A stretch of DNA of 64,000 bases from Lathyrus oleraceus. Lineage: Eukaryota; Streptophyta; Magnoliopsida; Fabales; Fabaceae. Below are positions 45,365 to 58,173 of this stretch, piece after piece. The stretch's first letter is position 1. Each line of letters starts with the position of its first letter. The notes under the pieces are model-generated. The model saw only the letters and a list, made by a program, of their open reading frames with translations. It made no database searches and had not been told where the DNA came from. Location: assembly GCF_024323335.1 (NCBI RefSeq), contig NC_066579.1, positions 134,268,854-134,332,853 on the forward strand. Direction: 5' to 3'. The position numbers were made by a program, and so were the translations under genes.

Positions 45365-46869
45365 TGTAAGACCCTAATTTTGACCCTAAAATCCCTCATG
45401 GCATCATAACATTGCATTTACATTGCCTCAAGGATCATAAGCATCTTGGCTCCTTACCTTTTGGTGGGATCTCTTGTGAGTGGTTTGAGATCACCAAGCA
45501 TGCTTGAATTATATATTATTTCTTTTGTCATTTTATTCACTAACCAAAAGCACAAAAATATGTCACTAACATATTTTGTTTGTAGCTTGAGCAGTCACAA
45601 GGTCAAAAGCTTCTAGGAGAACCTATATGCATTGATATGGCCAGAAGAAGATAAAAGCAAGAATGGAAATGGTTCCCAAAGCTCTCATCCTCTCCCAATT
45701 ATCTCAATTCATCTTTTTGATCAAAGCAAATCAAAGGGTTTGAGGCTTGTTTCCCAAGGAAACCCTAATTCATCTACTCATCAACTGTGCCTTGCACATG
45801 AAGCAACCTCAACCCATGATCAAATACAATCAAGCGAATTTCTTTAATTCATCATTTCATGCATATTTTACCTTATTTGAGTGTCCTCAATCATTAATTC
45901 ATCAAGATATGAGGTATGGGCTTGGGTAGTTGATCAATCAATTCATCTGACTATTTGAAAATGCACTGAGACCTAAATTTTTATGTGTTTTTCAAATGGA
46001 GATGACCCCAAGAGAAACAATGTTCTTAAGTACCATATGAACAACTTTAATGTTCATCCAAATTCGATTTGAAGCTTGGAAGGTCATCATCCATTCCAAG
46101 ACATTATAGGTCATTTTGACTGAAACCCTAATTTTGTGCCAACTTCCCAAGGACATAACTCCTTCATTTTTTATGATTTTGAGGTGAAACTTAATGAATT
46201 GGAAATATTAATGTGTCTACTTAAAATTTTATGTTGAGAAAAATTTCAAAATATCAAAAGAAATACATGTGATAATGCAAAACATTATAGGTCACTTTGG
46301 ACCAAATGCATTGAAATGTGAAAAAGTCTAACTTCAAGTGCCCATAACTTCTTCATCAAAAAATCTAAATAATGCAAAATTTAAGTCCAAATTGATTGCC
46401 TTGGAAACATATACAACTTTCATGTTGAAGATTTTATCATTTGTAGCTTTCATCATTGAGACAGAAGAGCTTGAACTTTGGCCAATTTTGAAAATTCCAC
46501 AAATGCATGTTTTGCACCCTACACTTCAAGCTCAATTTTCATTAATTTCCAAGGCCCAAATGGAGTTTTGATCAACATGACATTTGTTCCTTATGCAACA
46601 AGATTTCCAACCATTACTCATAAGGTTACATTTCAAGTTTGGATATGGTATTTTCGAAGGCTTGAACATTATGGCACATTTTGGAAAATCATTTAAATAT
46701 GCATTGCATGATCCATTAATACATAATCTGCACGTCCAATTTGTACATGATGATGATCAGCTGCCAAAACCAAGTGGAATTGGGCCCTCCATGCGCCTGT
46801 ACAGGCCCATGCATGGAGGCCTTTTCCATTCATGCAAATTTGAAATCATGCATTCAGCATTGCCTTGCC

Positions 46870-46877
46870 TATAAATA
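46870..46877 (+). promoter_or_regulatory. Putative TATA box of Ogre-4 3' LTR
   Basis: TATAAATA followed by a short leader-like region. Motif and position are shared with Ogre-3. Confidence 0.5.
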
Positions 46878-49800
46878 CATTGTATATGAGCTTCATTTTA
46901 CTAACCTGAAGGCGCCCTAAATGCTGTGCAATTGAATCCTCACCCTCACACCAAAGGAACTCACCAATTTTTCTCTCAATTTTCAGATCTAGAATTCAGT
47001 TTCCTCGACTGTTTTCTTAGATCTAAAGTTCCTTAGCCTTCTTCCCTCTGATCCAAGGAATAAACTGCAAGCATCCATAACAATGAATTGTGACTCCAAG
47101 CTCTGCAAATCAGAGGTTCACTTCACATTTTATTTTCTTCAAATCTGCTCATATATTGGTTGTTTCTTGCTATTGTTGTGTGATCTGATGTCCTCTGCAT
47201 AGAGGCAACATTCTTGAGCTTTTAATTTTCAAAATCCATCTAGTTTCAGTTGAACAACATATTTTTCAACCTCTGATTTCTCTCTCCATGGAAGTCTAGA
47301 GTGAAAATAGATGGTACAAGGGTGATGTACACCACCCCAGTTTTCCATAGCTATATAGATCGCCTCATTTGGTGAAGATTTATTTTCTGCAACTCTCGCC
47401 GGAATCTCTGGTCTCGCCGGAGAAGACGGTGGTGTACACCACCATCCGTTTGTCAGTTTTGATTCAGGCCGTTGATGATGATTCCCAGACTGAATCAGGG
47501 CTCTTGGATCTTATGACTTTTTTTAAATGTTTATGTTGCTCAGCTGACTTAGGTCCATGATACGCGCGCATGCCACAACCGTCTGATGCGCCAGCTCAAT
47601 TAATGAGCTTGGATCCAACGCGTGTGGATTTTCCTGATTTTTATTTCTGATTTTTAATTTCCATTTTATTTCTTTTATTCTATTTCATTTCAAAAATTCA
47701 TATCTCTTTCATTATTGGTCCAAAAAATGTGAGACCAATTACATTATTTCTCTTTTAATTTCTAGTTTCTAAAAATGATTTTTGATATTTTTTATTTTAT
47801 CATTTGATATTTTTCATGAATTTTCTCTTTTCTGGTTATTTTTAATTCATGTTAAATAGTTTTTGATATCCAAAAAATACAAAAATATTTTTCCAACCTC
47901 TTTGAATGATGATAGATCTATGAAAAATATTCTCATCAATTTATTAATTGATTTGAGATTTATTTGAGATTTTAGTTCAATTAGGTTATTTTTATGCATT
48001 TTTAATTGATTTAAAATAGTTTCTGACTTCTAAAAATGCTGAAATTTTTTGTCAAACTTTGTTTGACCTTGTTGAACTTGGGATAATTCACTTGGACTTT
48101 TCAAGGTTGATTTGAAGTGAGTTTGAAGTTTGACCTTTCTTTATTATTTTAATTCAAGTTTTATTTTAAATATTAAAAATGCCAAAAATATTTGACTTGT
48201 TTCATGACTTATAATCTTCATCTTGCTTCTGTTTTCTATTGTTTGACCTTGATCTTCCCTATCTTTGGTCAACACTTGTTGATTAATACTTACCATTTCC
48301 ATTAATGCACTTTAATTTCTTCATCTTCTTCTTCTCCTTCTTTTTCTTTTTTGATCAATGAGTTAAAGATTGGTGGTTAGCATTGATACATGGAGGTTTA
48401 ATCTTCCTTGATTCAAATCTAATTCATCTTGATCATGGATCAAGTGAATGGCTTTGCATTAAGGATAGGTTGCTTCCTAAATCATGCAAAGAAACTAAAT
48501 CAATACAAGATCATTTCTCATCTTCCTTTTGGCATGGCAAGTTGTTGGAGTTTGATTCACTAATCAAGACCTCTAACTTGTGTTGTTGCCTACATTATTA
48601 TTGACTGGCCTCAGATAGTTGTGACTTCTACATAAGTCCAATTACGATTGCTTAACTTAGCGCTAAATATTCCTTATGGCACACTAACTATTAACATTAA
48701 CCATTAACCATTAACATTTAATTCTTGTTCTTTACATTTGTGCAATTTACTATTCTTGTACATACTATTCATTTGCTTTTTCCTTTGCTCATTTGAGCAC
48801 ATGTTTATGTTAATGCAATTTGCCTTTTGCTCACTTGAGCACATAATTGTGTATATATCATTGTGCTTGTGTTTTGTTTTGATTGTTGTGGACCAAATGC
48901 AAAGAAGTGAACAAATGGACTTAGACTTTAGGACTTTCCCTATGCAAATATGGAGTCAAAGAGCAACTAGGCATTGAGCCTTTAGAGTGCTATAAAAGTC
49001 AAAGAGCAACTAGGCATTGGGCCTTTAGAATGCTATAAATGCTAAAGAGAACTTTGAAGAGACCACTTTCTAAAACTCCTTCTTATTCATTCTTGGTTTG
49101 TTTGATAGAACTTTTTAATGTGTGTGTTCTTGTGCTAGGGATTCCAACATTGAGCCTAAGAGAGGAACCATTTCCATGAGCTTCTAAGAGAGAGAGATCT
49201 AAGAGCCATTGAGGAACTTTCCAAGAGCTTGTTTGATTATGTTGATTGCTTGAGCTTACTATTATTTTGCTTTCATATTCCAAAGGATGAGAGCTACTTG
49301 GATCATCAATATGATCTCAAGAGAGGAACTCCATTTGTGGTCTTATTTCTTATCCCTTATCTCTTGTATGATTAGGACTTTAGCCATTCTTCTTCTTCTC
49401 TCCACTCTAACCCAAGCCAAAACTTTTGTGCAAGCATTTAACACTTCTTTTCAAACATTAGAAACCTAAGCCTTATGCTTTTGATTTTCAAACTTTTTCA
49501 TAACACTTATTTTGAATTGAGCCCTTAAATCCACTTTGACCATATTTTGTAAATACTCTTCATTGGTAAATATAACTCATTCAAATACTTTTGTGGTTTC
49601 AATGGCCATTTTCTTAATAAAAACTTTTCATAACCTTTAGCTATTAGGTTTGAGTTATCCTTGAGGTAGATATAATACTCACCTATATCCTTAGTGATGG
49701 ACAATGAGCCTTCCATGCTTATTATAGGGTTAACCCCTCACTAGCATGTTGAAGCTATCCTGACATGGTGGATTTGTGGTTTTAGGTTGAGTTTTCTCCC

Positions 49801-50046
49801 TTGGATAACAAAAGACCTTAAGGATTTTGGACCAATCAATTCACCAATTCATTTTTTGTGATTTTTACCCCGAACTACAAGGTTTTGATCCTAATCTTTT
49901 TTAAGATGGTACGTAGGCAATGGGTTTATCCATCCAAACACAAAATGTAAATAACTTGTATATTCTCTTCCCATCTCTTCAATCATGTTTACACAAACAA
50001 ATTTTCACAAAATACCAACCTTACAACAAAAAAATGAAAAGGGCTC

Positions 50047-50062
50047 CCTAGGAGTACCTAGG
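50047..50062 (+). repeat. Invariant LTR palindrome (Ogre-4 copy)
   Basis: CCTAGGAGTACCTAGG, 214 bp before the LTR end. Confidence 0.75.
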
Positions 50063-50276
50063 ATGTTTTGGGGGCCTAAAACCTTCCCATTGCATAACCA
50101 ACCCCCTTACCCCGATCTCTGACATTTTTACTAGTTTTTTATTCGATTAAACTTTTAGGTTTTTGTTCACTTTCTAACCATTCCTTTGGATAAATAGAAG
50201 TGCGGTGGCGACTCGACTTGTATAATTTACCTTGGATTTAGTCAATATCTCTAATGGTAACGAATACCCTGCTACA

Positions 50277-50281
50277 CTTAC
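50277..50281. repeat. Right target-site duplication of Ogre-4 (CTTAC)
   Basis: It matches 35,297-35,301. Confidence 0.9.
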
Positions 50282-50715
50282 TGCTTTCGAACCACTGATG
50301 ATATTTCTTTTAAATGAAATCAATTGCTTTAAGATTCATGCTTTTATATGTTTTAAGAAAAATAATTTTGATTAAAAATTTTAATTTCAAAATGATCATA
50401 ATAAAATTTAAAACTATTTGTTGAAGTAAATAAGAGTAGAAACAATTGGATAAAAGCTTAACTTTATTTATTGGAATGGTAGTCCGTAAATGACAAGACT
50501 CCATAGAGTTTTACAAAGTTGAAAATGGTAATTCACATGGAAAAGGGTTACATTGAATACAATGATCACTAATCCTTCCACCAACTCTTGATGTCCACTG
50601 TGCTTTTGGCCGCTACTAGGGATGATGAATCATCGTCGACCATTGTGCTCAACAAAGTCTTCAAAATCTGAAGATTAGCAGGATGCAGTTACTTGCCATA
50701 ATCCCTAATTTTTGC
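50282..50715 (-). other. Ogre-3 3' UTR, proximal part
   Basis: Minus-strand sequence aligning with the Ogre-1 and Ogre-4 UTRs just after the hairpin block (AGACTCCATAGA words and an AT-rich tail). It continues at 35,296 on the other side of Ogre-4. No gene. Confidence 0.85.
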
Positions 50716-50863
50716 ATAAGTTTCCCCAAGGTGGGGTGTTCAATTTATCGAGATAAATTTTCTGTTTTATGTCTCTAACTTTTGCCTGGATCGCCCTTTC
50801 GGGTTTTCAATCCACCGAGACGCTCATTTTTTCCTAAGCCGCCCTCCCGGGCTTTCAACTTAG
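50716..50863 (-). other. Three-hairpin block after pol stop (Ogre-3 copy)
   Basis: On the minus strand: hairpin 1 at 50,863-50,834 (CTAAG/CTTAG, inner GCCC-GGGA-GGGC), hairpin 2 at 50,814-50,787 (TGGAT/ATCCA, CCC-GAAA-GGG) and hairpin 3 at 50,748-50,716 (ATAAATT with AACTTAT, one mismatch; inner CCCC/GGGG). The loop of hairpin 1 changed from GAAA to GGGA, both GNRA. The block starts 18 nt after the pol stop at 50,882. Confidence 0.78.
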
Positions 50864-50881
50864 CGAGTTGTTCTTTTCTTT

Positions 50882-52240
50882 TTAGGCGAAGTATTTCTTG
50901 ACTACATCTGCGTTCACAGGGCGAGTGAACTCCTCACCATCCATAGTTGTAAGAATCAAAGCACCGCCTGAAAAGGCTCTCTTAACAACATATGAGCCTT
51001 CATAATTAGGAGTCCATTTTCCCCTAGAGTCTGGTTTGAATGATAAAATCTTCTTGAGAACATCGTCACCTTCTCTGAACACACGAGGTGTGACCTTTTT
51101 ATCAAAAGTTGTCTTCATCCTCTGCTGATATAACTGACCATGACACATGGCAGTCAATCTATTCTCTTCGATCAAATTTAGCTGGTCAAACCTGGTCTGA
51201 CAGCATTCAGCCTCAGTCAACTTGGCTTCCATGAGCACACGCAATGAAGGAATCTCAACCTCAACGGGAGCACCGCTTCCATACCATATACAAGAGACAA
51301 AGGGGTTATCCCTATTGAAGTGTGGATGGATGTTTGATACCCGTGCAAAGCAAATGGGAGCATCTCATGCTAATCCTTATATGTCACAACCATCTTCTGG
51401 ATAATCTTCTTAATGTTCTTGTTCGCAGCTTCAACAGCCTTATTCATCTTGGGTCTGTAGGGAGAAGAATTATGGTGTGCAATCTTGAAGTCTTTACAAA
51501 GAGCTTCCACCATATTATTATTCAAGTTTGATCCATTATTAGTTATGATATTGCTTGGAACACGATAACGATATATAATTTGATTCTTGATAAACTGCAC
51601 AACAGCTTGTTGGGTTAAGTTCGCGTACGATGCCGCTTCAACCCATTTCGTGAAGTAGTCAATTGCCACCAAAATGAAACGATGTATGTTCCAAGATTTG
51701 GGCTCGATCATGCCAATCATATCAATTCCCCACATGAAGAAGGGCCATGGGGAGGAAATGACGTTCAACAATGTCGGAGGAACATGAATCTTATCCGCAT
51801 ATATTTGACAGTCAGATTCCATTGTCATCCAATAGTAACCTGCTCGCAACATCTTCTTCGCCATAGCGTGCCCATTGGAATGAGTACCAAAGGAACCTTC
51901 ATGGACTTCAGTCATCAACAAGTCTGCTTCGTGTCTATCCACGCATCTGAGCAGAACCATATTGAAGTTTCTTATGTACAATACATCATCACTTAGGTAA
52001 AAATTTCTATCTAATCTCCTCAAAGTCTTCTTATCTTTCAAAGATGCTCCATGCGGGTAAATCTGACTTTGGAGGAAACACTTGATGTCATAATACCACG
52101 GCTTCTTGTCTTTGATCTCTTTAACAGTAAACACATGAGCTAGCCTATCAAGACGTATCATAGTCAAATTTGGAACCTCATTCCAATACTTCACTACAAT
52201 CATTGACGCCAACGTTGCAAGAGCATCTGCCGTCTGATTT
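50882..52240 (-). pseudogene. pol (INT): Ogre-3 integrase
   Basis: From about 52,240 down: LDRLAHVFTVKEI, KCFLQSQIYPHG, HEGSFGTHSNGHAM, then YYWMTMESDCQIYADK, where a 30-bp in-frame deletion (junction near 51,809) has removed the Cys-x2-Cys pair of the zinc-binding domain. The core has WGIDMIGM, but the second catalytic Asp is Asn (TNNGSN, codon 51,538-51,540). Glu is retained (KAVEAANKN). TAG at about 51,367 stands where Trp is expected, a 1-nt loss near 51,270 shifts the frame, and the tail ends with KYFA and the stop at 50,882. Inactive. Confidence 0.9.
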
Positions 52241-53100
52241 TCATCTCGAGGGATATGATGAACCTCAACCTTTGTAAAGAAAGTTGAAATCCTCCTCGAA
52301 TAGTCTTTATATAGTATCAAATCGGGTTGATTCGTCTCCCATTCACCTTTGATCTGATTCATAACTAAAGTTGAATCTCCAAAGACGTCTAAATGCTTAA
52401 TTCTGATATCAATGGCCTCTTCGAGCCCCATAATGCAAGTACACTTGAAAGTCAATCTAGCTGTAAATGGAAAATGCGTTCCTTGAGAAGTAATAATAAT
52501 TGCCCCAATGCCATCACCATACTGATCAATAGCTCCATCAAACACCGTATTCCAACGGGAACTAGGTTCTGGCCCTTCTTCAAGCAATGGTTCATCAAAA
52601 TCTTTCATTTTCAAGTATAAGATCTCTTTATCAGGAAAGTCATATTATACTGACTGGTAATCTTCAATTGGTTGGTGAGCTAAATGGTCAGCCAAGACAC
52701 TACCTTTGATTGCTTTCTGAGATCAGTATTTAATATCGTACTTTGATAACAACATCTTCCAACGGGCAATCCTCCTAGTTAAAGAAAGCTTCTCAAATAT
52801 ATACTTGATTGGATCCATTTTGGATATCAACCAAGTGATATGAATTAACATATACTGACGCAAACACTTAGCAGCCCAAGCCAATGCGCAACAAGTTTTC
52901 TCAAGCATAGAATACCGAGTCTCACAGTCGGTGAACTTCTTACTGAGGTAGTAAATTGCAAATTCTTTCTTTCCAGTCTCATCTTGCTGACCTAGAACAC
53001 AGCCCATACTACCTTCAAGCACAGTCAAATACATGATCAATGGTCTTCCTTCAACAAGCGGAGACAAAATCGGAGGCTCAAGCAAATATACCTTGATACT
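52241..53100 (-). pseudogene. pol (RNH-aRNH): Ogre-3 RNase H and archaeal-type RNase H
   Basis: It starts at the Ogre-5 insertion (53,100) with the end of RT and the Ty3-type RNase H (LTVLEGSMGCVLGQQDETG, KKFTDCETRYSMLEK). A TGA at 52,723 (Arg CGA in Ogre-2) and a TAA at 52,645 (Gln expected) follow. The second RNase H reads VFDGAIDQYGDGIG, then LTFKCTCIMGLEE. A 24-bp in-frame deletion (junction near 52,438) removed NNMAEYEA with the catalytic Glu. YGDS-type (FGDS) and the final Asp (QTADALATL) are kept. Confidence 0.9.
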
Positions 53101-54234
53101 TGTAAGATCCCAATTTTGTCCCTAAGATCCCTCATGGCATCATATCATAGCATTGCATAGCCTCAAGGATCATTGGACACCTTGCCTCCTTTCCCTGTGG
53201 GTGGGATCCTTTTGAGAGTGGTTCTTGATCACCAAGCATTGCTTGCATTTGTATATCATTGCTTTTCTTTTAATCACTAACCAAAATGTACAAAAATATG
53301 TCATCTAACATTTGTCTTGCAGCTTAAGCAGTCAACAGGTCAAGGCAGTTCAAGTGAATCCTTTGTGCAAGAGATGAGGGTTCCAGTGAGATATGGATCA
53401 TGTGATCATTATTTTGAGCTTATATGAGCTAGAGGTTCATTGTGAAGCAAATTCCACAGGTGGTTGAGGCCCAAGTTCATCAGAACATTTTCAGGTCATC
53501 TAAAGGCCTATGCCAGTCAACTGAAAAGTCAACTATGGGTTTTGAGTGTAGAGATTGAGTTTCTTCATCCCATTCATGTTCCAACAATTCTTATTCATCA
53601 TGTTAAACATCAACATTGAAGAATTTGAAGCCAGTGCAAAAGTTTCCAAAAATGGAAAGTGACCTATAATTTCAAGTTTCCAAAAATGGAAAGTTTTTGG
53701 ACCAACTTCAACTCAACTTTCCAACATTAAAGAAGCTTCAAATGAATTTTTGTCCAACATAAAAGTTGAAGATCTCTTTCTCCCATTTCCAAAAAGTCCA
53801 AGATCATGAGCATCTGATGAATGGTTGCGGAGATATGATCAAATCATTGCCAAGTGTGCTTGAAACTTTAAAAGGCCATAACTTTTGATTCATAACTCCA
53901 AATTTGGTGCCTCTTTTGGCATTTTGCTTGTCATGACCTCTAATTTCCAAATCATTCATCACATTGCATGAAATCTCATCACATGATCATTTGCTATTTC
54001 ATGCCTATTTTGGAGGGGAAAATGCTAAATTTAAAATTGGTGCATTACATGAACTAATGTCCATTGCCATTGTGTTCATAAAATGATTTTGAGTGAATTT
54101 AATCATGCATGTGGTACTGTTCATGTCCACATTTCCCATGCACCCTCCATTTTCAAATTTTGGTCACACACTCTATTTCACCTAATCACAATTAACCAAT
54201 GATTAATTTTAATTAGGATGAGATTAAGACAGAG

Positions 54235-54242
54235 TATATAAA
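54235..54242 (+). promoter_or_regulatory. Putative TATA box of Ogre-5 LTR
   Basis: TATATAAA followed by CCAAACCCTAACAG. Inferred core promoter, at the same place as in the solo LTR. Confidence 0.55.
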
Positions 54243-57200
54243 CCAAACCCTAACAGAATTGTTCATTATTCACCATTTCTAGATCTAAATTCTTCTTCCC
54301 TCCAAATTTCTCTCTGCATTGAAATTCAAATTTCTTCCACATAACACTGTGATTTTATTGCATATTCTTGTTTCCTGATGATGATTGAGTGCAGATCAAA
54401 CTCTTGATTGGAGATTTTGGACCAGAATCGTGTTGTGCAAGCTCAAGAACAATGAACATGGAAGCTTACATCTGAGCTAGATCCAAGCATCTTCAAGCTT
54501 CAATTCACACATCACGCTTCATAACATCAATATAGGATTGGATCTGCAGCTTGCCAGGCCTTGAATCGTGCGTTTACTCATACTGCTCTTCAAGAGGTAG
54601 GTTTTTTGAACCTCTTAATTCTCCAATCTTTTGCCATGATAGTGTAGATCCTTGCTTGCTGATCATGCTGATGAAAATTTCGTGTGAAATGGTTGGGAAA
54701 TGGCTGAGATATGCTGAGATAAAGTTTTGTATGTCATAATGTTTTTGCTCGAATCTCTTAATCCATGGCTTGTTTTGTTTAAATGTTGATTGATCTGTAA
54801 TGTACATGCGAAGAGCTTTCATTTGATGTAATTTTTATTGAATTCTGGAAAAAAATTCGTTGATGCATACTGTTCCTCCGCCGTCTTCACGAAGAAGACG
54901 GTGGTTTCCGCCTTTGCCACCGCCGTGTGTAATTTGGTGAGTTGGCGCTAGGGTTTTGTGTGTTGACTGCCACATATGCGCGCCTGTTGGCGAATCCATA
55001 GGCCTACAATCGTTTGACCGCGTCCACATATGCATTGACCGCTGACTGTAAGCGCCACATCAATAAATGAAGCGACCGCGTTTTGGACGCACATGCTTCG
55101 ATTCCAGGCGCTAGCATTTTGGAATTTTATTAGTTTCAGCGCCTCATTTGAATTGTTACACAGTTCGAGTCCAGCATCATGCGTTTTTTCAAATTAATTC
55201 CACATTTAACCTTTCCCTCCATAATTGCCTATGCATGTTTCATTTCCATTTCAAATATTTTTTGTCAACTTCAAAAATTCATATCAAATTGAAAATTCAT
55301 CCAAATAATTCCAGATTTTTTGCTACATGATCCTTAGAGTATCTACTATTTTTTGGTGGTGGTTTCATGATTTTATCATCTCTAGAATTTGAATTGTGAT
55401 TGGTTGATTTAACATGTGTGCATATGTGACATTGCTTCATTCATTCTTTTGTGAAATGCTCAATAATGATCCAATTGCCATGAAATTTTGTATGATGATT
55501 CCCAACATGTTGCTTGACCATTGAGGCTTGACTGTGCATTTTTACCATTTTTCATCTCTGTTTTAGACACATGGACATTGTTGTGCAACATTTGGTGTCA
55601 CATTCTTGGTCTCATACTTGTGCATTTTCATTTATAGGTCAAATGAATTCTGTTGATTCTAATTTTTGGCATGATGATTGTATTAGACATGTTGTATGCT
55701 CATAAAAATTTCCAGAACTGTTTGAGTCATTTCTATTTTAATATGGAATTTTGATTCTAAATGTTCAATTGTGTGCTTTGAAATTGCTTTGGTCTTCTCT
55801 TGCTCACTACATGACTTTGCTTGATGATTTTGATTTGGTCCTTTTTAGGACATGTTCTTGATTGATTAAATGAGCTTCATGTTGAATTTCAGCTTCTGTT
55901 TTGACTTTTTACTTCACCTTTGACCCTAGGCTTTGCCCTAGGGGTTTGTACTCACAATTTGAGCTTTGCATTTCAGGTTCAGGCAATAAGTCCTAATGGA
56001 TGATGTAATCTCTTTGCTTGAGATACAATTTGCTTTGTTTAACTAATTTTGATTGTGTTGTAGGTCCTTGGGTGGCTAACTCATTTGAGTTCTATGGTTT
56101 ACTCATTATGTATATTGGTTGTCTGACTGTTGTTGATTGTTTGATTTGTCTGAATGTAAATATTGTCTGGTTTAGCTTTTCTTACAGGTACTTTAGCCGC
56201 TTTAACTCATTAGTTGAGTTGCTATGCTTTGCTTGTGGTTGACATACCACTTAGGTAACTTCTTTTCTCCATGTAGTCTGGAAGACCTGCTGTTTTTGGC
56301 AGGCACCTGTCTGAAGCCCTCCTTAAGAGGCCATGTTTTTGTTTGTTTAATTTTGTGTTAAAGACCTCAATGAGGCATGGTTACATGTAAAGACCTCCTA
56401 AGTGAAGAGGCATTGGCAGATAAAAGGGATGTGCAATCCATCCCCTGCTATTCAGTTGAGTCTTTCATCTTGCTCACACTATGTGTTGACGCACTTTGAA
56501 TAAAAACCCAAAATCTTGTATATAGAGTCAGTCATTGTGGAATAGAGTTCCTCATTCTGGACTCCCACACATTCTTAGATTCAAGCTCACCCCGGCCCGG
56601 GTTAAGAGCTATGAGGTCTAACACTCATCTCCCATTTCATCTGCTCACGCTGAAGGTCAATGTCCGAGGTTAAGACCCTGACCACCCATTCCAGTATTTG
56701 GCTTGTTTGTCAAGGTCGATATGACCCCTTGACTAAAGCCCAACCTTGTATGAGCCCATTGCTTGTGTATAGTGTGTGCTTATTTGTCCATCTGTGCATA
56801 ATTGTTTGTGTGTGCCTCTGTGCATTGTTTTCATCTTTGAGCATTAATTGTATATCATTTCATGATCATTGGTCATACTTTGTGACATTTTGTTTTGTCC
56901 ATTGAGGAGTCAATTGTAAGTCCAGCTATTGGCATTTGTTTCCTGTGATCTGGTAGGAGTTGGAACTAAGACCATTGTTTGGCATTCCATTTCCTTGGAG
57001 TCTAGTGTAAGTCCATTGATTGGCACCTGGTTTCCATGTTTTCTTTGCTTTGTGAAGCTAGTGTAAGTCCATAGATTGGCATCTGGTATCCATCTTTGTT
57101 TTGTGAGTCTGGTATAAGTCCATTGATTGGCATCTGGTTTCCTTTTATGTTGGCCATCTCTGATACATGTTTTACTTGCTTACTGCTTTGTGTTGCCTTA

Positions 57201-57937
57201 TTCTAAAGGAACTTCCTTGGATCATTTCTATGATCTTGAGAAAGCAACTCCTATCTTGTGTCCCTTAACCCTCACCCTTTTGTGCATAACTTTGAACCTT
57301 GTTTTCATCCTTAAACCAAAACCAGAAAACTTTGTGCAAACATTTTCATCTGTTTTCAAACTAGAAACCTAGGCCTTAAGCCTTTGATTTTCAAACTTCA
57401 TTTTCACAATACTTCTTCTGAATTGAATCTAATGTTAACTTTGACCATCTTTGTGAATACTTCTAATTGGTTAATTCCACTCACTCAATTGCTTTTGTGG
57501 CCCTTGTCCACTTCTTGATAAGTTTTCAGGCATTTGCCATAGATCTGAATTATCATAGTGGTTGATGTAAATCTCACCACATCCTTAGTGATTGAATTGT
57601 AAGACTTCCATGCTTATTATAGGGTTAACCCCTCACTAGCGTGTTGAAGCTGTTCTCACATGGTAAATTGTTGGTTTAGGTTGAGTTTTCTCCCTTTGAT
57701 AATGAAAGACCTTAAGGCTCTTGTTCAAAATCAATCCACTCACTTTTTTGGAAATCTTTTAGCCGAACTACGGCGTTTTGATCCTTATCTTTCATGAAAG
57801 GTACGTAGGCAATGGGTTTCATCCATTCAAACACAAAAATAATAAAAATTGCATATTCTTTTCTCATCCTCCCAATCAATGTTTGCACAAAAATGTCATA
57901 AACAAATAATTTTACAACAAGTTGTGAAAAGAGGTTC

Positions 57938-57953
57938 CCTAGGAGTACCTAGG
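57938..57953 (+). repeat. Invariant LTR palindrome (Ogre-5 copy)
   Basis: CCTAGGAGTACCTAGG, 214 bp before the LTR end. Confidence 0.75.
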
Positions 57954-58094
57954 ATGTTGTGGGTGCCTAACACCTTCCCACAACATAATTACCCCCTTAC
58001 CCAGATCTCTGACCTTTTATTAGTTTTCTCTGTGTAAAACTTCTTAGGCTTTTGTTCACTTTCTAGCCATTCCTTTGGATAAATAGAAGTGCGG

Positions 58095-58104
58095 TGGCGA
58101 CTCT
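58095..58104 (+). other. Primer-site-like 10-mer in U5
   Basis: TGGCGACTCT, identical to the first 10 nt of the primer-binding site 79 nt downstream. It is preserved in the Ogre-4 3' LTR (near 50,207, 9 of 10) and nearly so in the solo LTR (near 40,940). Confidence 0.6.
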
Positions 58105-58173
58105 ATCTTTGTATGCTTTGCTTTTGATTTAGTCAATAAATCATAAAGTGACGAATACACCGCTACAGAAAAA

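Larger units (their letters stand above)
35302..50276 (+). mobile_element. Ogre-4: internally deleted Ogre carrying a solo LTR
   Basis: Bounded by CTTAC duplications and inserted in the 3' UTR of Ogre-3. The 5' LTR is present for only its first 743 bp and is joined at 36,044/36,045 to the second RNase H. The rest of the LTR, leader, ORF1, gag, protease and RT are gone. The internal part continues with integrase, hairpin block, 3' UTR, polypurine tract and a complete 3' LTR. The retained 5' LTR piece differs from the 3' LTR at about 40 of 740 positions plus one indel (manual count), so the element is older than Athila-A. Confidence 0.92.
45365..50276 (+). repeat. Ogre-4 3' LTR (4,912 bp)
   Basis: It starts TGTAAGACCC, ends CTGCTACA, and is followed by the target duplication. 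Compared with the Ogre-5 LTR the U3 is about 370 bp longer (TATA box at 1,505 instead of about 1,134). Confidence 0.93.
28550..53100 (-). mobile_element. Ogre-3: 3' part of an Ogre, split by Ogre-4 and cut by Ogre-5
   Basis: On the minus strand: RNase H from 53,100, second RNase H, integrase (to 50,882), three-hairpin block, 3' UTR (50,282 region, continuing at 35,296), polypurine tract (33,104-33,092) and 3' LTR (33,091-28,550). Its outer LTR end interrupts Ogre-2 gag; the adjacent 5 bp TTCTT (28,545-28,549) would be the target duplication. Its upstream half should lie beyond Ogre-5, to the right of the window. Confidence 0.9.
53101..58167 (+). repeat. Ogre-5 5' LTR (5,067 bp)
   Basis: TGTAAGATCCCAATTTTG to CACCGCTACA. 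U3 is about 1.13 kb to the TATA box, followed by a very long R/U5. All ORFs inside are short and unsupported. Confidence 0.94.
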
